NCBI RefSeq assembly: GCF_001540865.1
Contig: NC_033621.1
Span: forward strand, 2,203,439 to 2,267,438
DNA length: 64,000 nt
Reading direction: 5' to 3'
Source of the DNA: Ananas comosus
Lineage: Eukaryota > Streptophyta > Magnoliopsida > Poales > Bromeliaceae
Positions 12,502 through 22,884 of this stretch are shown piece after piece (position 1 is the first letter of the stretch; every line of letters starts with the position of its first letter). The position numbers and the translations under genes are program-made. The notes under the pieces were generated by a model, which saw nothing but the letters and a program-made list of their open reading frames with translations, did no database searches and was not told the DNA's origin.

Positions 12502-15500
12502 ATGGCGTCGGAGACTGCAACTCCTGCTCCTGGACCAAGTTTAAAATTGGTATAATTTTCTCTTTTTGTAACCCACATTTTAGGTTTTTCTTCTTTTCCT
12601 GTTACATATCTAATGATCTCAAATTGGTTTTGCAGATTACCAATGCATTTATTCAGCAGTACTATAATGTTCTTCACCAGTCACCTGGTGAAATTTATAG
12701 GTTTTATGAGGATAGTAGCCATCTAAGTCGCCCAGATTCTGATGGAACCATGACTTTGACGACCACATTACAAGTATGTTTTGCAAGTTGTATTTAAAAG
12801 TATATTATTTGAGTTCCTTATAATCTTGCTGCTGCGCAAGTGATCTTCCAATTGAAGGGCTTATTTAATTTATTTATCTATATTTCATTATCAAAGCATA
12901 TTGATTATGCGAGTCTCTGTATTAGAGCTTATCTTTGACAGGCTCCTGTGATTTTTCTATTCATTTTCTAATATATTTATCACAATGAGCTACAGTGTGC
13001 TATTTTACCATCACTCCATTTCCTTGAGGTTATGCTAATTTTTTAGTTAAATTAGTTCTCTTGGTATTAAACTTTCTGTTACTTTAAGAACCATTATTGC
13101 CAATTTTAGTGAAATTAGTAATCTTAAGGATTTTGTCTATATTCTGCTTGAGATCATACATTGCATGACTAGTATTTTTCATCTGAACTCTTGAGTGAGA
13201 AAGCCTATACTAGTGCGGCAGCGTTCCTAATTGCGTTATTAAGGAAGCATGGTTATTCCTTGAACTCTGTCGATATTTTTAATATATTGATCAATTTCTT
13301 TTAATTTTCTTCACATAATGGAATTAATGTGAGGATTATAGCTATAAAAGTGTCCTTTAATCCATCATGTCGTTTGTTTATCAGGGCAGACAGATAGTTG
13401 TGCTGTTTTATGTTTCATTGCTCTGTGGATTGACTTAAATATTCTTATACTTGGGCAGGCTATCAATGAAAAGATTCTGTCAATGAGCGTAAATGACTAT
13501 CAAATCGAGATAGAGACTGCTGATTCACAATTTTCATACTACAATGGGGTCTTGATTTTAGTAACTGGATTGTTAATTGGGAAGATCGATAATAAGCAGC
13601 TAAAGTTTACCCAGTCATTCTTTCTTGCCCCTCGGGAAAATGCTAGCTATTTCATTCTTAATGATGTGCTTAGATTTTCCAGTGAAAAGAAAGCAAGTGA
13701 AAGTGATCAATTAGTTGTGAACAACACAAATGGTGATTCCTCAAAAGCTCTTTTGACTTCTGGCACAGGTAGAATAATCGCATAAGGTTTTTTTATAACA
13801 AGTTCTTTATAGTTTTTCTGATTTATTTTGCTGTAATCTCAGAAGGAGATGTTGACAATGGCGAGGAGGCTATTACTCCATCAGAGAGTGGCATTTCTGG
13901 ATTCGAAGATGAGACCGCCCGAGATTTGCCACTCAATGTGAGTGTCAATGTGAGTGAAGTTATTAATCCATCAGAGAGTGGCATTTCAGGAGTCGAAGGT
14001 GAGACCGCCCTAGATCTGCCACTCAATACGAGTGTCAATGTGAGCGAAGAAGCTAAGCAAGAGTCACCACTCTATGTGAGCAAAGAAGAGAAGCAAGAGT
14101 CACCACTCTATGTGAGTGAAGAAGAGAAGCAAGAGTCACCACTCAATGTGAGCGAAGAAGAGAAGCAAGAATCACCACTCAATGTGAATGAAGAGGAGAA
14201 GCAAGACTCATCTATCAATGTGAGTCAAGTGGAGAAGGAAGACTTGCCTGTCATTGTGAGTGAAGGGGAGAAGCAAGACTCACTTATCAATGTGAGTCAG
14301 GAGGAGGAGAAAGACTCATCTATCAATGTGAGTCAAGTGGGGAAGGCAGACTTGCCTATTAATGTGAGTGAAGGGGAGAAGCATGACTCACTTATCAATG
14401 TGAGTCAGGAGGAGAAGAAAGAATCACTTGTCGAGGTGCTTCAAGAAGAGACGCAACAAATTTCCGAGGCTGTTGCTCCTCCTCAAGAGAACGCACCTAA
14501 GAAGTCTTACGCTGAAATTGTGAGTTATTTATATTTACAATATTTATATTTGTAACTCTAGTATTTGTGACATTATTTATATTTGTGACTCTAGTATGAT
14601 CTTCGGTTGATTTTTGGGTAAAATATATTGACAGTTTGTGTACTATGAGATATAACAACTTAGTCCCTCAAATGTTTCATTTAGGCATTTTGGTCCCTGA
14701 ATTTTCTCCTTCTTTGTAATTTCATTTCTGACAGGCAAATAAAGCTTTTTTTTTTCCTGTAGAGTGACCATGCCTCTTTTGCTGCAAAATAACTTTCCAT
14801 TTCCAATGTGCCTGAAAGAGGGTTAAAAAGTTTATTACATAGTAAGAACTCGTTGTCAATCATCCATGTAATTGCAATATATGAGAAAGTATGGGAGCTA
14901 AATGCTTAATTGAAAAGTTCAGGGACTACACTGTACTATTACAGTGGTACAGGGACTGTCCGTACATTCTACACTTATTTCTGGTTTGCTATTGTAAAGT
15001 CTTGCTATGAGTTGTTCTATGGTTATGCTGTTATTACACATAAACGAGTTTTCCCTGCCATCCACCTACTTACTTTTATTTGCCCAATTTAATGAGCAGG
15101 TCCATAGGATAATCAACTTCTCACTCTTTTCACCTTGTTCTACTAAACTTGCAGGTTAAAGCTATGAGAGGGAGCCCATTATCAAGTCCACTCCCTGTGA
15201 CTAGTACTAAGGCCAATATTAAAGCCAATACAGCAGCTGCAATAACAGACAAAGCATTGACCATGCCCGAAAAACCTGCCCCTGCCCCAGCCCCAGCCCC
15301 AGCCCCAGCCCCAGCCCCAGTTACTACAAAGCTTAGTGGGAACAGTGTTTCTGAAAACAACAACTCTCATGATGGTTGGTCCTGCAACAAAATACCCAAG
15401 ATTCTTTTCTGATATTACGTACTTTTTGCTAACAAAAGATTTTTATTATTTTGCAGTGGTGGGTCATTCAGTTTATGTTGGGAATTTACCTTTGGATGCT

Positions 15501-17084
15501 ACTGTTGAACAACTTGAGGAACAGTTTAAGAAATTTGGGCCTATCAGGCACGGTGGTGTCCAAATTAGAAGCAATAAGGTTGGTAGCATTTATTGTGATT
15601 GCTTCAGTGTCATTCTAGTTGGTATTTACATTTTCTTTAATTACGTTTGCAGATTGAGCGCTTCTGTTTTGGCTTTGTGGAATTTGTAGCACTGGAATCC
15701 ATGCAAGCAGCAGTCAAGGTACAATAACTGAGTTTTTCTCTCTTTTTTTTTGGCCAGTTGTAAATAAATCACTATGTTGTGCATAATATTATGTGAGAGA
15801 GGATATTTTTGCTTTTAATTACCTCTAGAAGGGACAATTAATCTCGCCTTAAATTGCTCATACTCTTGATTTACATTGGTCATTTTCTTTCCTTTCTATT
15901 TTAATATTTATTGGTGGGATTCAAATAAGCTATATCTGATCTAGTTAGGCGTGAATCTGCTTCCGGTGCTTTAAACTAAAATCTTGATAGAAAATTCCAA
16001 CTACAAACAGAAGGCTGAAGTTAATGAAAGTTAGTTACCTTCAAAAGTTAATTTTCGTATGATCCTTCATGTTTGTGATAATAAATGAACACCTCTAGCT
16101 GTTTGACTTTTTGGAGTACTTAATGGCTTGATTTGGTACTAAAATTTTCCTAAATGTGCTTTGGCTTCCACACTTGATTATAAATATAAATTAAAAGATT
16201 TTGTATAGCCTAGAACCAGCAAAAAGGGTAAGACAGCTGGGGAAATCAAGCCTACTTGATGAAGTAATTGGTTGTTTGATACGACTACTAGCAATGCCAA
16301 ATCTAGATCAAATCTGTTTTCTTGTTGGGCATGTTTGCTGAAATTTGGTTCATTACTGTTCCTGTGTGAATAGGACCTTAATTATAACACTTCCGTGATC
16401 TTGCTTCTCGTTTTCTTTTTCCCTTTTTTTTTTTTTTGATCACTTGTTTTAAATTCTTTTCTGTCGCATGTAACTATTATTCTTTTCCAATCTGGTTACT
16501 CTGTAGTCTTATTTTAACAAAAAAGATCCAATGTATTAATGTGATATTTGATATTTTTTCTCGCTGCAAGTCTAATCATTTTTTGTGCATTACATCATGG
16601 TTCTGAACTTTAACTCATCAGGCATCGCCCATGAATTTCGGTGGGCGGCGAGCATTCATTGAGGAGAAAAGAACCACGAGACGAGGCAAGTGTTAGCTTT
16701 CCACTTCATTGGTTTCAAGTTAATTTTGCTGGCACTATGATTTCAATGCGAATTAGCTAGCCATATTCTGATCGTCATTTCTTTTTCTGCTTTCTTTCAG
16801 CTTATGTTGAGGGTGCGCATAATGGGAACGGCAATGCCAGGAGGGGAGGGCGATTCCAATCAGGAAGAGACGGTCTCGGCGGTGACAGTTTCAGGGGCAG
16901 AGAAAGCTACGGGCGCAATATGGGCAACAAGCGGAGTGAATTCAGGAATCGAGCTGAATACTCAGGTCGGGGTCGCACGCCCCCAGCACGTGCCGCCAAC
17001 GGTAATCATCCGCAGACTTCCCAGAATGGGGATGTCGGGTCCGCCCGTCCCAGCAGCCCAAGTCAAAATGCAGTTTCTTCATAG
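12502..17084 (+). CDS. NTF2-domain and RRM protein, plant G3BP-like
   Basis: Nine coding exons: join(12502..12549,12636..12773,13459..13768,13843..14519,15155..15374,15457..15578,15653..15718,16622..16685,16801..17084), 642 residues. An N-terminal NTF2-like domain (about 17-145; AFIQQYYNVLHQSP, KFTQSFFLAP) is followed by a long acidic disordered region (about 166-391) made mostly of 12-residue repeats. Next come a Pro-Ala run, one RRM (about 468-545; RNP2 VYVGNL, RNP1 CFGFVEF) and an Arg/Gly-rich tail (GRGRTPPARA). This is the architecture of G3BP/Rasputin, RNA-binding proteins of cytoplasmic stress granules. The eighth intron starts GCAAGT at 16686, a GC-AG intron: only this donor keeps the RGG frame open. 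The NTF2 and RRM calls are firm; the function is inferred from family. Confidence 0.92.
14064..14459 (+). repeat. Coding tandem array of eleven 36-nt units
   Basis: Within exon 4 of the G3BP-like gene. Each unit encodes 12 residues of the type SPLNVSEEEKQE. Starts fall every 36 bases from 14064 to 14424. Units 5-7 and 8-10 match as blocks, showing a higher-order 108-nt duplication. Just upstream (about 13868-14045) a separate segment of about 33 residues containing PSESGISG is also duplicated. The frame is kept throughout, so the array lengthens the acidic linker between the NTF2 and RRM domains. Confidence 0.93.
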
Positions 17085-17477
17085 ATACATAAAACAATGC
17101 TCAGATTTTTTTTAAAAAAAATTTTCTCCTTCCTCTTAGTTTTTCATGTTGGAGAATTGTTTCTAGTTACAGAAGCATTTTTTTGGGAAGAATCATTCGT
17201 CGGCTAGGTCTTAGCTACTGTGATAGGAGTTCTAATTTTCGTCGATCGACAACAAATCATATACACATTTTTTTTTTTTCATATTCCGGCTGCAAGTGTA
17301 TATTTATTGAAAATTCAGACCTGGATACCTTTTTCTTTTACATGTTAGATTCCTGCCATATTAAGCAGAAATTGCAATTTTCTTTACTTGCATTACTCAT
17401 CAGTTCCTCCATACTCTTCTTCCGGAAAAGATCAACATACAATGGCGATTCATTAATCAGTTGCATATTTCGGTAGT

Positions 17478-17900
17478 AAACGAGCCGTTTTACTACTGAT
17501 TTATTTTCGATGATAGAGTTTTCAAATTAACGATCGGCTCCGTTAAATATGATCTAAACCATTTAAACTACCTAGAAATCAAATTTCACGCACTTTCGAT
17601 ATTGTTCTTTTATCCATCAAGTGAACAGAAAAATGAATGGCTGAAAATTAATATTCTTTAAAAAATGATGATAGGAGTCTTGTAATCAAGATCAAGAGTA
17701 TAGATCTTGTTTTAAATAGTTTAAAAAATTTTCTAACAAAAATTCAATTGATTTGGACATCTTTACGCCGTTAAACGAGAAAACGCCTCTTATCGACCAT
17801 TAAAATTACAAATTTTGAAACCCTTTGATCATTAGGCAAATGATGTCGAAAAGATTTGAAATTTGATTTCTAAACACTTNGAGTACTGGTACTCCAAAAT
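17478..17900. mobile_element. Degenerate MITE related to the 59.2 kb element
   Basis: The interior resembles the element at 59246-59772. Shared blocks in the same order include CCGTTAAATATGATCTA, a stretch around AATTCAAGATCAAGA, CGCCGTTAAAC and AATTTTGAAAC..TTTGATCAT. The ends fold back (GAAATCAAATTT near 17577 against AAATTTGATTTC near 17862). An N at 17880 interrupts the right side, so the boundary is uncertain. Non-coding. Confidence 0.5.
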
Positions 17901-18047
17901 ATGAGTCCGAAACTTCACGCATCTAGACTGTTTTGTTGTTTTGATTCTGAAACTTTGTTTTCATGTCTATTTTGCGCCAAGACCAATCCAACTAATTTTG
18001 ACCTTCTTTAAAACCTTCTAAATAGTATCAAATACTATTTCATATTG

Positions 18048-18452
18048 TGTGAGACCCCCAGGTAGTCCTATATATATGATATAATAGGGCAAATACTCTT
18101 AACCCGGCTTAAGTATTTTGGGTGGTGGCTAGGCCCAAGAGGTTAAGAGAGTTAAGCATAATAGGACAGGAATAGTCCTAGGATGGGTGACCCCCTGGGA
18201 AGTTGGGGCGTCACATTTGGTATCAAAGCCAATCACTAGCCGGAAGTGTGAGATGAGTCTCGGCTGAGCCAGAATTATTCAGTGGGGAGAGCGAGGCTCT
18301 CATGCTGTTTACTGTTGTGGGTAGAGCGCGACTCCCCCACAAGGTTGGTTTAGGCTAACGAGACGAGTCTTACATCGCCTGATAATTGTGAGTCTGAGCC
18401 TGGTGAGGACGTCAGGGCTTAAAAGGGAAAGAATGTGAGACCCTGGGTAGTC

Positions 18453-18495
<43 letters not shown>

Positions 18496-18633
18496 ATAAT
18501 AGGGCTAAATTCTTAACTCGACTTGAACATTTTTTGTGGTGACTAGATCCAAGAGCTTAAGAGAGTTAAGCGTGATAGGACGGGAGTAGTTCTAGGATGG
18601 GTGATCCTCTGGAAAGTTAAGTTGGGTGTCACA
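18048..18633 (+). mobile_element. Cassandra-type TRIM retrotransposon with 5S rRNA-derived LTRs
   Basis: Two direct LTR-like copies, 18048-18215 and 18434-18633, both start TGTGAGACC and end GTCACA. Two bases after the left copy lies TGGTATCAAAGCC (18218-18230), a near match to the initiator tRNA-Met primer-binding site. A polypurine tract AAAAGGGAAAGAA (18421-18433) directly precedes the right copy. Each LTR contains the 3' half of plant 5S rRNA, including GTTAAGC and GGATGGGTGA (18181 and about 18594), the A-box/C-box region of the internal Pol III promoter. This combination defines Cassandra, a non-autonomous element with no coding capacity. The right LTR is longer because of a (TA)n expansion. 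No target-site duplication is evident at these ends. Confidence 0.88.
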
Positions 18634-19647
18634 AGTTACTTCATCGCAAGGGTTCGATTTTGCGACGCAAAATTTCCACATAACGGTTTCTGCAGATCAT
18701 TGTCCAGAGCGACTTGAAAGAGACTCGCTCTCACTACCAATCTTTATTCACATAAAGGTTTACTCATTACTTACTTTTTTTAAAGCACTAGATCTTTTTT
18801 TTCTAAAAAAAAGAAGAAGAAAGAATTAGTGCTAGGTTCGCACGTCTCTGTATCTCGTTGTATTCCACCAGACTCTCTGGTTGTCACGCTAGGATGGAAA
18901 GATCATTATCTACGTAAGTTACTCTATTATTTTCCTACAGTTGGATCATAGAGACAATAAACCAAATCCATTGCATTTGCCTCTTTTTACTAACTTTTTC
19001 CTCATCCTCGTGTCACACACACAATAATTGTTTAACTCAAAACTCAAGAGTGGCGTGTTAAAAAACTACTAGCAAAAACAAACGATACCATTAGATTGGA
19101 AACGATACTAATAATTTAATCCTTTATAAGATAAAGATAATGGTAAGTTAACATCGCCCATAAGTTGGCAATATTATTTTATCCAATAACTCCAATTGGG
19201 AATCGATCTAAGAAAATGGTAAAAGAAAGGCGAATATTATAAATTATAATTATAATTATAATTATAAATAAATAAATAAAGCATTAGAGCCCGAGACAAC
19301 AAACAATGTGCGTGAAGCAATAGATAAACAGCTTGCGTCGGTCCTTGCAAAATATTTTATTACCATGTTGCAAATTATTTTTATTTATCATGGAATCTCA
19401 CCGAAAATTTCGTGCTAAGTTTTGAAAGAGAAACACTAGTTGCACATGCACAGAAAGGAAACGTTTCTTTTACATCTCTCGATCTAAGAATTTAAATAAT
19501 TATTAGAAAAAGTTGATAATACAAGCATAAAATATTAACTTGTGCACAAAGAAGTATAAAATTTATATTCACTTTTTGAATGTTTTTGAAATTAAAGTTG
19601 CTCGAATTGGCGATGCTATTCATTGAATATATATATATATATATATA

Positions 19648-19896
19648 TAATTAAGCTGGAATACTATTAATAGTAAAACGCTCTTTTTGCTATCAAGTTT
19701 TTAACCTTTGGATGAAAAATTGTAGGGTCAGGATGATATTAGTCGGTTAGAGTTGAGTGGTCCCTCTAGCATTGAGTGGTCCCCACTGGGTTATAGTATT
19801 TAATCGAATGGTTAGAAATAATGAAAAAAGTTGATCCAAAGGCTAAAAAACTGGTAGCAACAATGGAGTTTTGCTACTAATAGAAGCCCAGTCCAA

Positions 19897-19902
<6 letters not shown>
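19648..19902. mobile_element. MITE between (TA)n tracts, family of the 49.8 kb copy
   Basis: Flanked by (TA)n on the left (about 19627-19649) and right (about 19900-19930). The interior aligns by eye with 49846-50077, sharing GTTAGAGTTGAGTGG-like, GAAATAATGAAAA and TGGTAGCA blocks. The ends (ACTATTAATAGTA and TGCTACTAATAGAAG) form inverted repeats. Non-coding. Confidence 0.6.
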
Positions 19903-19937
<35 letters not shown>

Positions 19938-20504
19938 TATAATATATATATATATTATATATATTTTAAGGTAGATTCAATGATGGTTTAGCACTTGTTT
20001 TTTTTTTTTTATGCGGAGAAAGGTCAACATTTAAGAGGAACTAAAAGGAAATCAAACCAAATGAATCTCACAATGAGGGGACCGAATTTTATTGAAAGCG
20101 AAACACTTTTGGGTCCCCAAAAAAGAGATTTTATGGACTATTAGTACGATTGTTATCTTATATAATGTTTTGAATTGCGTTAGTAAAATGTAAATCTCCT
20201 TAAATCATATATGCACTATTGAAATGAAAATGGACAAACTAAAAAAATATTTTATCATAGTTATTTTAATAAAAAAGCTAGAGTATTATTTTTAAAACAA
20301 AAAAGATGCTATATCTTACACATAATTTTTAAGTGTACAAATAGCATTGCTAAATAATTAAATAAATTGGCCAGTTGGTCCTCAAATTATGAGGTGAGTG
20401 GCATTTTAGCACTCAAATTTTAATTTATTTATTATAATTTTATTGCTATCAAATTTTATAACATGATTTAATTGGCTAAATATTAATATATTATTGACGT
20501 AAAT

Positions 20505-20665
20505 TTATTTTTTTAAGAGAGAAAGGTAGCATGCTACCCACTTTATTTATTTCTTTAAGAAATAAATTTAGCCGAAAATATTAATAAATTAGGATTTGAA
20601 CTTGGAATTTCAAATACTAACCACCAAGCAGTTTGCTACTTGTGCTAGGAAAGGTCAGTACTGAT
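20505..20665 (-). mobile_element. tRNA-derived SINE copy (minus orientation)
   Basis: Read on the minus strand it has a degenerate B-box region (around GTTCAAATCCTAA), then the family body, ending in GGTAGCATGCTACC-like sequence and an A-rich tail. The same body occurs at 20775, 25117, 56525 and 56899. Confidence 0.5.
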
Positions 20666-20774
20666 ATAAATTTATTGTAATACATCACTTCAAAGTCACT
20701 GATGCGTAAATATTTAATCCACTATATTAGATTCTAAAACTTAATTAAAATATTAATATATTATTGATGTACAT

Positions 20775-20932
20775 TTTTTTTAGAGAAAGTTAATATGCTA
20801 CCCACTTCATATATTTTTTTTAGGAACAAATTTAGCTGAAGTATAAATCAATTAGGATTTAAATTTGAAACCTCGGATATAAACTACCAAATTCGTTGTA
20901 ACTTACGCTAGAAACGATTAGTGCTGCTGTAA
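20775..20932 (-). mobile_element. Second SINE copy (minus orientation)
   Basis: Same family and orientation as the copy 110 bases to its left, more diverged. It keeps the CTACCCACTTCAT tail region and a TTTAAATCCTAATT B-box relic on the minus strand. The remainder of 17085-21200 outside the listed elements is AT-rich with no visible gene. Confidence 0.45.
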
Positions 20933-21226
20933 ATTTATTATAATGCATCATTTCAACATTACTAATACGTTAATATTTAATCAACTATATTAGATTCTGG
21001 AACTTTAATTAAAATAATTTTAAAATTCAAAATTAAAAAATAAATTAAAAGATGAGAACCAAAACTAAAATTTACCCTAAATTACTGTATGTGAATGGCA
21101 AAAATATTAAAACCTGAGTACGGTCGATTTGGGGATTTTTGCACGATATGTTGTTTCCAACTATTGTCTACCTGATCCCCTCCAACTCCAGTAATCCCTT
21201 TTCGCTCCGACCCAATTTAATATTCC

Positions 21227-22393
21227 GACACGTGTCCGTCCTCCGCAGCGCTCAGAACTCCTCCCGCATACAAACGCCACGTGTCAACTGATCATCCCCG
21301 CATAGATCCCTTCGTGTGCGGCCCCTCGTTCACCAAAGGCAAAAGGCATCCGGTGACGTGACCCTCCAACTTTTTCCCCCCTACCCGGAGACGACACGTG
21401 TCCGCCCGTGCGCGCAAGTTGGCCACTAGGGGGGAAACGAGTGAGCTGTTGCGGGGCCCACGGTGCCGAACCGACACGTGTCCATCTCACTTGTCTACGT
21501 GGCGCGAGAAGCGACCCCAAAAGGCACCCCCCAAATCCTCGCCGATCTCATTGCCCCCCCGCCACCCCCGCGTTCTCGCTCCTCGGCGATCCGGTTTCGT
21601 CCTCGGCCGAAGATCAGTATAATCCCGCGGAAAGCGTTCCCTGCTCCTGGTGTATTCTTCTTACGAACACATCATGCACCGAACTCATATTTTTGATCAT
21701 TAATATTAGGAAAATATATATATATATATATATGAAATTCGAATCTTTTTTTTATATATAAATATTATATAAACTTTAAATATTAAAAAAAAATGAGAGA
21801 GGTTAACAATCACTTGACCGGATATATTTTTTTTTAGAGGAATGAAGCACCGGGTGCACGCGGTAATTGGTGGGTTAGTAGCGACGTTTCGTATCGGCCG
21901 TTCCTTTCGCCCGGCAACGAAATCTTATCCGTCCGCAAGTGGGCGGTATTATATTTAATTATTTATCGCCGGGAGTGACGTGGCGACTGGGAGACAGCTA
22001 ATGAGCAGAGGAGCAGCGGGGGAGACCCAACGGACGACGACTCGCCACGTGTCGCAACGCCAGAGTCACTCAGGGCGCGACACGTGTCTCAATCGGACAG
22101 AGCGGGGGACTAGCGGAGGTGAAAATGCGCGGAGAGAACCCCAATCTATGTGACATTTTCAACTGGAGCCCTTAACTTAAACTTTTTAATTTTAGAATCA
22201 ACTAAATTTAATAAAAAATTTCAACTGAATCGACTGTATTTAACAAGTTACAAAAATTTAAAGAAAAGGTAAAGGGTCCTCTTTCAACTTGGGAATAGGT
22301 GAGGGATCTCGGTACAATTTACTCTGTTCGAGGACGACGACGAAAGGGAGGGGCAACGGAGATCCCCCACGTGTCCCACGGATTGACACGTGG
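21227..22393 (+). promoter_or_regulatory. Dense ABRE/G-box promoter of the AFP-type gene
   Basis: Eight CACGTG cores lie in this 1.2-kb stretch. Four are the full 10-base palindrome GACACGTGTC (21227, 21393, 21473, 22079), three are CCACGTGTC (21277, 22045, 22367), and one is GACACGTGG (22385). Two further ACGTGGC sites (21497-21503 and 21978-21984) bring the total to ten. ACGTGGC and CACGTGTC are the classical abscisic-acid response elements bound by ABI5/ABF bZIP factors. The downstream gene encodes a likely ABI5-binding protein, which suggests ABA-induced negative feedback. Binding and induction are inferred. Confidence 0.8.
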
Positions 22394-22884
22394 AGAAACG
22401 ACGGCGCACCCTGTCCACGACGAGGAGGGCATTTTCGTAAATTCGTGGGAAAAAAAAATATCGCCAAAAGGGTACTGGAGAGGTCGATCCATGCGCCAAA
22501 GTAGGAGGAGGAGGAGGAGAAGGGAAAAAAACTCCATTCGCCGTATCTCTCTCCTCTGTGTTGGAAAAAAAAAAAAAAGGAAAAAATTTTGAGGAAAAAT
22601 AAAAGATTTGATCTCTAATGAGATTAGGGTTTATCTACGATCGACGTAGAAGCCAATTTCGGGATTTTTTTTAATGTTTCTTTTCTTTTTTTTTTGATGC
22701 GATAAGAATTCCTTACAATGGCTCTGCTCTTGTGTTCTTCGCAATCTTTTAGTGGAAGTCAAAATTTCTCCTTGTTTGTTGCATTATAGCTCAAATTGGG
22801 GTATGGGTTTCGTGTAATCGACGAAAAAGTCGAAACCTGTGAGGAAAAATTACCCTAAGTTTCTCCCCGATAGGGTTCGTCGCC

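Noticed and set aside
14064..14459. Regular direct repeats of 36 nt, superficially CRISPR-like
   Set aside because: There are no spacers, the units are contiguous and in frame inside a plant exon, and the organism is eukaryotic.
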